A stretch of DNA of 64,000 nucleotides from Muraenolepis orangiensis (lineage: Eukaryota > Chordata > Actinopteri > Gadiformes > Muraenolepididae), in the NCBI GenBank assembly GCA_027704905.1, contig CM051004.1:12291948-12355947 (forward strand), read 5' to 3'. Numbering within the stretch: the stretch's first letter is position 1; every line of letters starts with the position of its first letter. Below the pieces are notes generated by a model that saw nothing but the letters and a program-made list of their open reading frames with translations, did not search any database and was not told where the DNA came from. A program made the position numbers and the translations under genes. Positions 60,571 through 64,000 of the stretch are shown in pieces.

Positions 60571-60594
60571 ACACCCACACACACACACACTTGG
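60370..60594. repeat. (CA)n/(ACAG)n compound array
   Basis: ACACAG-type units, a 60-base less regular part, then long CA arrays with CCACAC interruptions. Confidence 0.95.
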
Positions 60595-61396
60595 TGTGGA
60601 CAAACCAGTTCTGGTTTACTGGCTGAGGTGGGGCACACTGCTGAAATTATTGACAGGTCATATGCTAGGCAATGTGGTTGTTTGATGGTTTAATCAGTTT
60701 CAAGAAACATAAACAATATTATAAAGATATAAAGACGGAGAAACACTAAATAGGCTTATCGTTGTCCACACAAGATGTTCTATGTAGTTGGTTTGTATTT
60801 TTTTAACTTCATATTCTATGCTTATGTGTTCCCTCATTTAATAATATCTACTGTATATTAGTTTTGACTAGATTGATTGCTCAAAAGAAGAGTAGGGCCT
60901 GGAGGAATATTCCATTCAGTGCACATGAAAACATTTCTAAATGTGACCTTTCCTTGTGGTCCTCCGTGACCTTGAAAGCTGCTTCCTTTCTGTAAGTGAC
61001 GGCAAATCTGGTACCTACACACCTTGTTTGTTGTTTGTTGCGTCTGTGTGCATGGTGTGTGTGCATGGTGTGTGTGTGTGTGTGTGTGCTACTGGGGAAT
61101 CAACCAGATGGTGGCTCAAAGCACTCCAAGCCACTTAAAGCCTCTCTAAGCCGAGCACCCAGAGATGCCTGGAGACAGCAAGCCTCTCTCATGGGCCTCC
61201 TGATGGCTCCCGGTGTAATCTCATAGCCCTGTTTACGCTGCGTCTCCCCGGGCATCAACATGTTGCCAGGTTGCATGAGGCGTCCCAGACTCTCAACCCC
61301 TCTCAGTGATGCCCTTGACTGTTGTTAGGTCACATCTCCTACGCCAACGACGACTGCTCCGCGGTGTACGAGGACAGACTGCAGCTCTGGACCGCG

Positions 61397-61479
61397 GCCC
61401 CTCCTCCTCTTCCTCCTCTTCCTCCTCTTCCTCCTCCTCCTCCTCCTCCTCCTCCTCCTCCTCCTCCTCCTCCTCCTCT
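61397..61479. repeat. (TCC)n/(CTCCTCTTC)n trinucleotide array
   Basis: A trinucleotide array coding Ser, Pro or Leu runs on one strand and Glu runs on the other. It directly follows the possible exon at 61331-61396. Confidence 0.95.
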
Positions 61480-61556
61480 GACAACTCGAATGCAATTTCC
61501 CATCTTGTACGTCACGTGAGCTGTCGTACGTCAGCGAACGCTCCCCGGAGCAATAA

Positions 61557-61602
61557 GTAGAAGAAGTAGAAAGAAGTAGAAGAAGAAGAAGAAGAAGAAG
61601 AA
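61557..61602. repeat. (GAA)n/(GTAGAA)n tract
   Basis: A purine-rich GAAGTAGAA and GAA tract of about 45 bases. Confidence 0.9.
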
Positions 61603-61740
61603 ATCAAGGAGAGGAAATACGGTACGTTGGACGAGATGAGAACACCTGGGAACAAGGTAACTTGATGAGGAAGTACGTCACACGTTAGCTCTGAGAACAC
61701 TCGACTTGACTCAACACCTGGGCCACATCAGCTGCCCCAA

Positions 61741-61764
61741 CCCCCCCCCCCCCCCCCCCCCCCT
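61741..61764. repeat. Poly-C run
   Basis: About 23 consecutive C residues, a likely site of length error in the assembly. Confidence 0.95.
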
Positions 61765-62265
61765 CCAAGTGTCTGGGCTCAGCGGTGGGATGGGAGATTT
61801 ATGTCGGTGGGGGAGACCCAGCGAGTTCGGGATCCCATCCAGAGAGTGGAACACACGCTGGGATAATGGATTTAGCGGGAGCTCAGCTAGGGGTTGCGGA
61901 ACACATGCATGTTTACACACACAACACAGGGTTACACAGAACACGGGGCTGCACACAACACAGGGTTACACAGACGTGTGAAGTGACATACATGTTATTT
62001 ACCTATTTACATGCACACATGCAGATACGTACCCCTACTCACACATACACACGCATAAACACAGACACAAACACACAAATACACACACATGCACACAGTT
62101 GTACTGTTCTATAGACGATAACCATGGTAATATGCCCCCAAGGCAAAGCCAACCATGCAAAACAGGAACTAGAACAAAAATTGCACAGTTATGTAAAAAC
62201 ACACACAGCACACAGTCAGGAGGAAAACCTGGAAACCTGTCAGCTGCAGCTACTTAAACCTATTG

Positions 62266-62268
<3 letters not shown>

Positions 62269-62345
<77 letters not shown>

Positions 62346-62374
62346 GTGGTGTGTGTGGTGTGTGTGTGTGTGTG
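62269..62374. repeat. (TG)n array
   Basis: About 70 bases of pure TG, then GTGTGGTGTGTGTGGTG variants. Confidence 0.96.
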
Positions 62375-62817
62375 TCCAAAGCAATTGACCTGCGGAAAAT
62401 CATAATTTGGTTTCTGTTACGTAGCTTATATAATAATAAGCATTTAGTAAGAGCATGTATGCACATGTTTTCAGGAACACAACAAACAAGCCTTTTTTTC
62501 CATGACCTTGAACACAGACATTCCGACGATGCCTTTTCCTATTGTGTGCGGGTGCAAATGTTTTGTCTCTTGACACTTTTGGGTCAAAAGTCAAGCATTT
62601 CCACGTGGCCGGCGTCTCCAACTGCATTCCTCCGTGAGATATACCATTCCAGAGATGCTGCAGACCTCATCTGTACGGAGCATTCTTCTGTCACGTGAGT
62701 GATGTGCTCCTGGGTCAGGTCTGTTGTGATGGTTGAGCTTCCTCTGCCTCCATGTGGGTTATCAGCCCGGGAGAACTGGCTTCCTCCCTTACCTCTCGCT
62801 ACCTCACTTCCTGCCTC

Positions 62818-63243
<426 letters not shown>

Positions 63244-63613
63244 GTATCCTCTCTCTATATATGTCTCTATCATCTCCCTCTCTATGTCTCTATCCTCTTG
63301 CATGCTCTGCTTCTGTCTCTTTCTGTCTCTCTCTCTTTTGCCATAATGTACAGTCACTTCACCAGGGCTGTTCCGCAAGCCATCACAGCTAGGTGGAAAA
63401 CAAGAGTACAATACTCTCTCTTGTCACCTTGCTCCCTACTCCCACGAGTGTCAGTAGGTGTCAATGTTTTCCAAAACGCTACACATTGGTGAGTATGTTT
63501 GTTTGTGTCTACTAGCCGCTCAGGAGCCACGGTGGTGGCTATTCAACCATCCTGTGCCTCAGATCCTGTGTTAAGCTCAAAACAATCAGAGAAGCACCGT
63601 CCATGTGTGTATC

Positions 63614-63617
<4 letters not shown>

Positions 63618-63654
<37 letters not shown>
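63618..63654. repeat. (GT)n array
   Basis: A short perfect GT array. Confidence 0.95.
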
Positions 63655-63656
<2 letters not shown>

Positions 63657-63800
63657 TTGTGTGCCCATGTATCCAGCTTTCCATACATGGCGATGACAAA
63701 GGAAGATTTTCTTCGTCACTTCCTTCCTATTTCCTGCGTTTCATTCTCTGGTGCGCTGTGTTAAACTTCCTCTCCGTCCCACAACACGCTCACCGGCTTG

Positions 63801-63930
<130 letters not shown>

Positions 63931-64000
63931 CATGCACACATATAAGGGAAACGGCAACAAAAACACAAGCATACAAAAAACAACATGAACACCCACCTTG

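Overview
This is eukaryotic, almost certainly teleost fish, nuclear DNA. Short exons lie on one strand between large introns, fish-type retroelements and SINEs are present, and dinucleotide arrays are extremely abundant. A Ty3/gypsy-like element of the Gmr1 type (integrase before reverse transcriptase), a group named from Atlantic cod, together with the microsatellite load, makes a gadiform a reasonable but unproven guess.

Four vertebrate genes can be recognised, in the same order and orientation that I recall for human 3q29. (1) ATP13A3, minus strand, first six coding exons at 215-4760; the rest lies beyond the left edge, and a likely non-coding first exon and promoter lie at 14.64-14.8 kb. 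(2) TMEM44, minus strand, about 32.96-39.84 kb. (3) LSG1, minus strand, 41.65-49.11 kb, reconstructed in 14 coding exons. (4) FAM43A, plus strand, a single-exon gene at 52478-53536 with a TATA box, diverging from LSG1.

Layout. 0.2-14.8 kb: 5' half of ATP13A3, including a probable 9.8 kb first intron that holds SINE and LINE pieces, a minisatellite and (CA)n. 15.0-31.5 kb: a nest of transposable elements between ATP13A3 and TMEM44. A Gmr1-like element with a 3' LTR is followed by about 640-bp tandem units. A LINE of L2 type sits in the second unit, a second LINE sits in that one, and an L1/Tx1-type LINE sits in the second. A further LINE end interrupts the L2, and a DNA transposon and a 250-bp (AC)n follow. 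33-41 kb: TMEM44 with Tc1/mariner elements and SINEs in its introns. 41-49.3 kb: LSG1, with one intron made almost wholly of a 30-bp minisatellite and another with AT-AC minor-spliceosome signals. 49.6-50.75 kb: an inverted-repeat transposon. 54.2-64 kb: intergenic DNA dominated by (CT)n, (GT)n and (CA)n, with no gene I can support.

The four genes do not form a pathway. ATP13A3 is a P5B-type endo-lysosomal polyamine transporter ATPase, LSG1 is a cytoplasmic GTPase of 60S ribosome maturation, TMEM44 is a poorly known multipass membrane protein, and FAM43A is a PID/PTB-domain protein. I found no new biological system. The most unusual points are the AT-AC intron, the minisatellite-filled intron and reading-frame problem in LSG1, and the fully readable nest of insertions. 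All gene assignments come from remembered family sequences, not from a database search.
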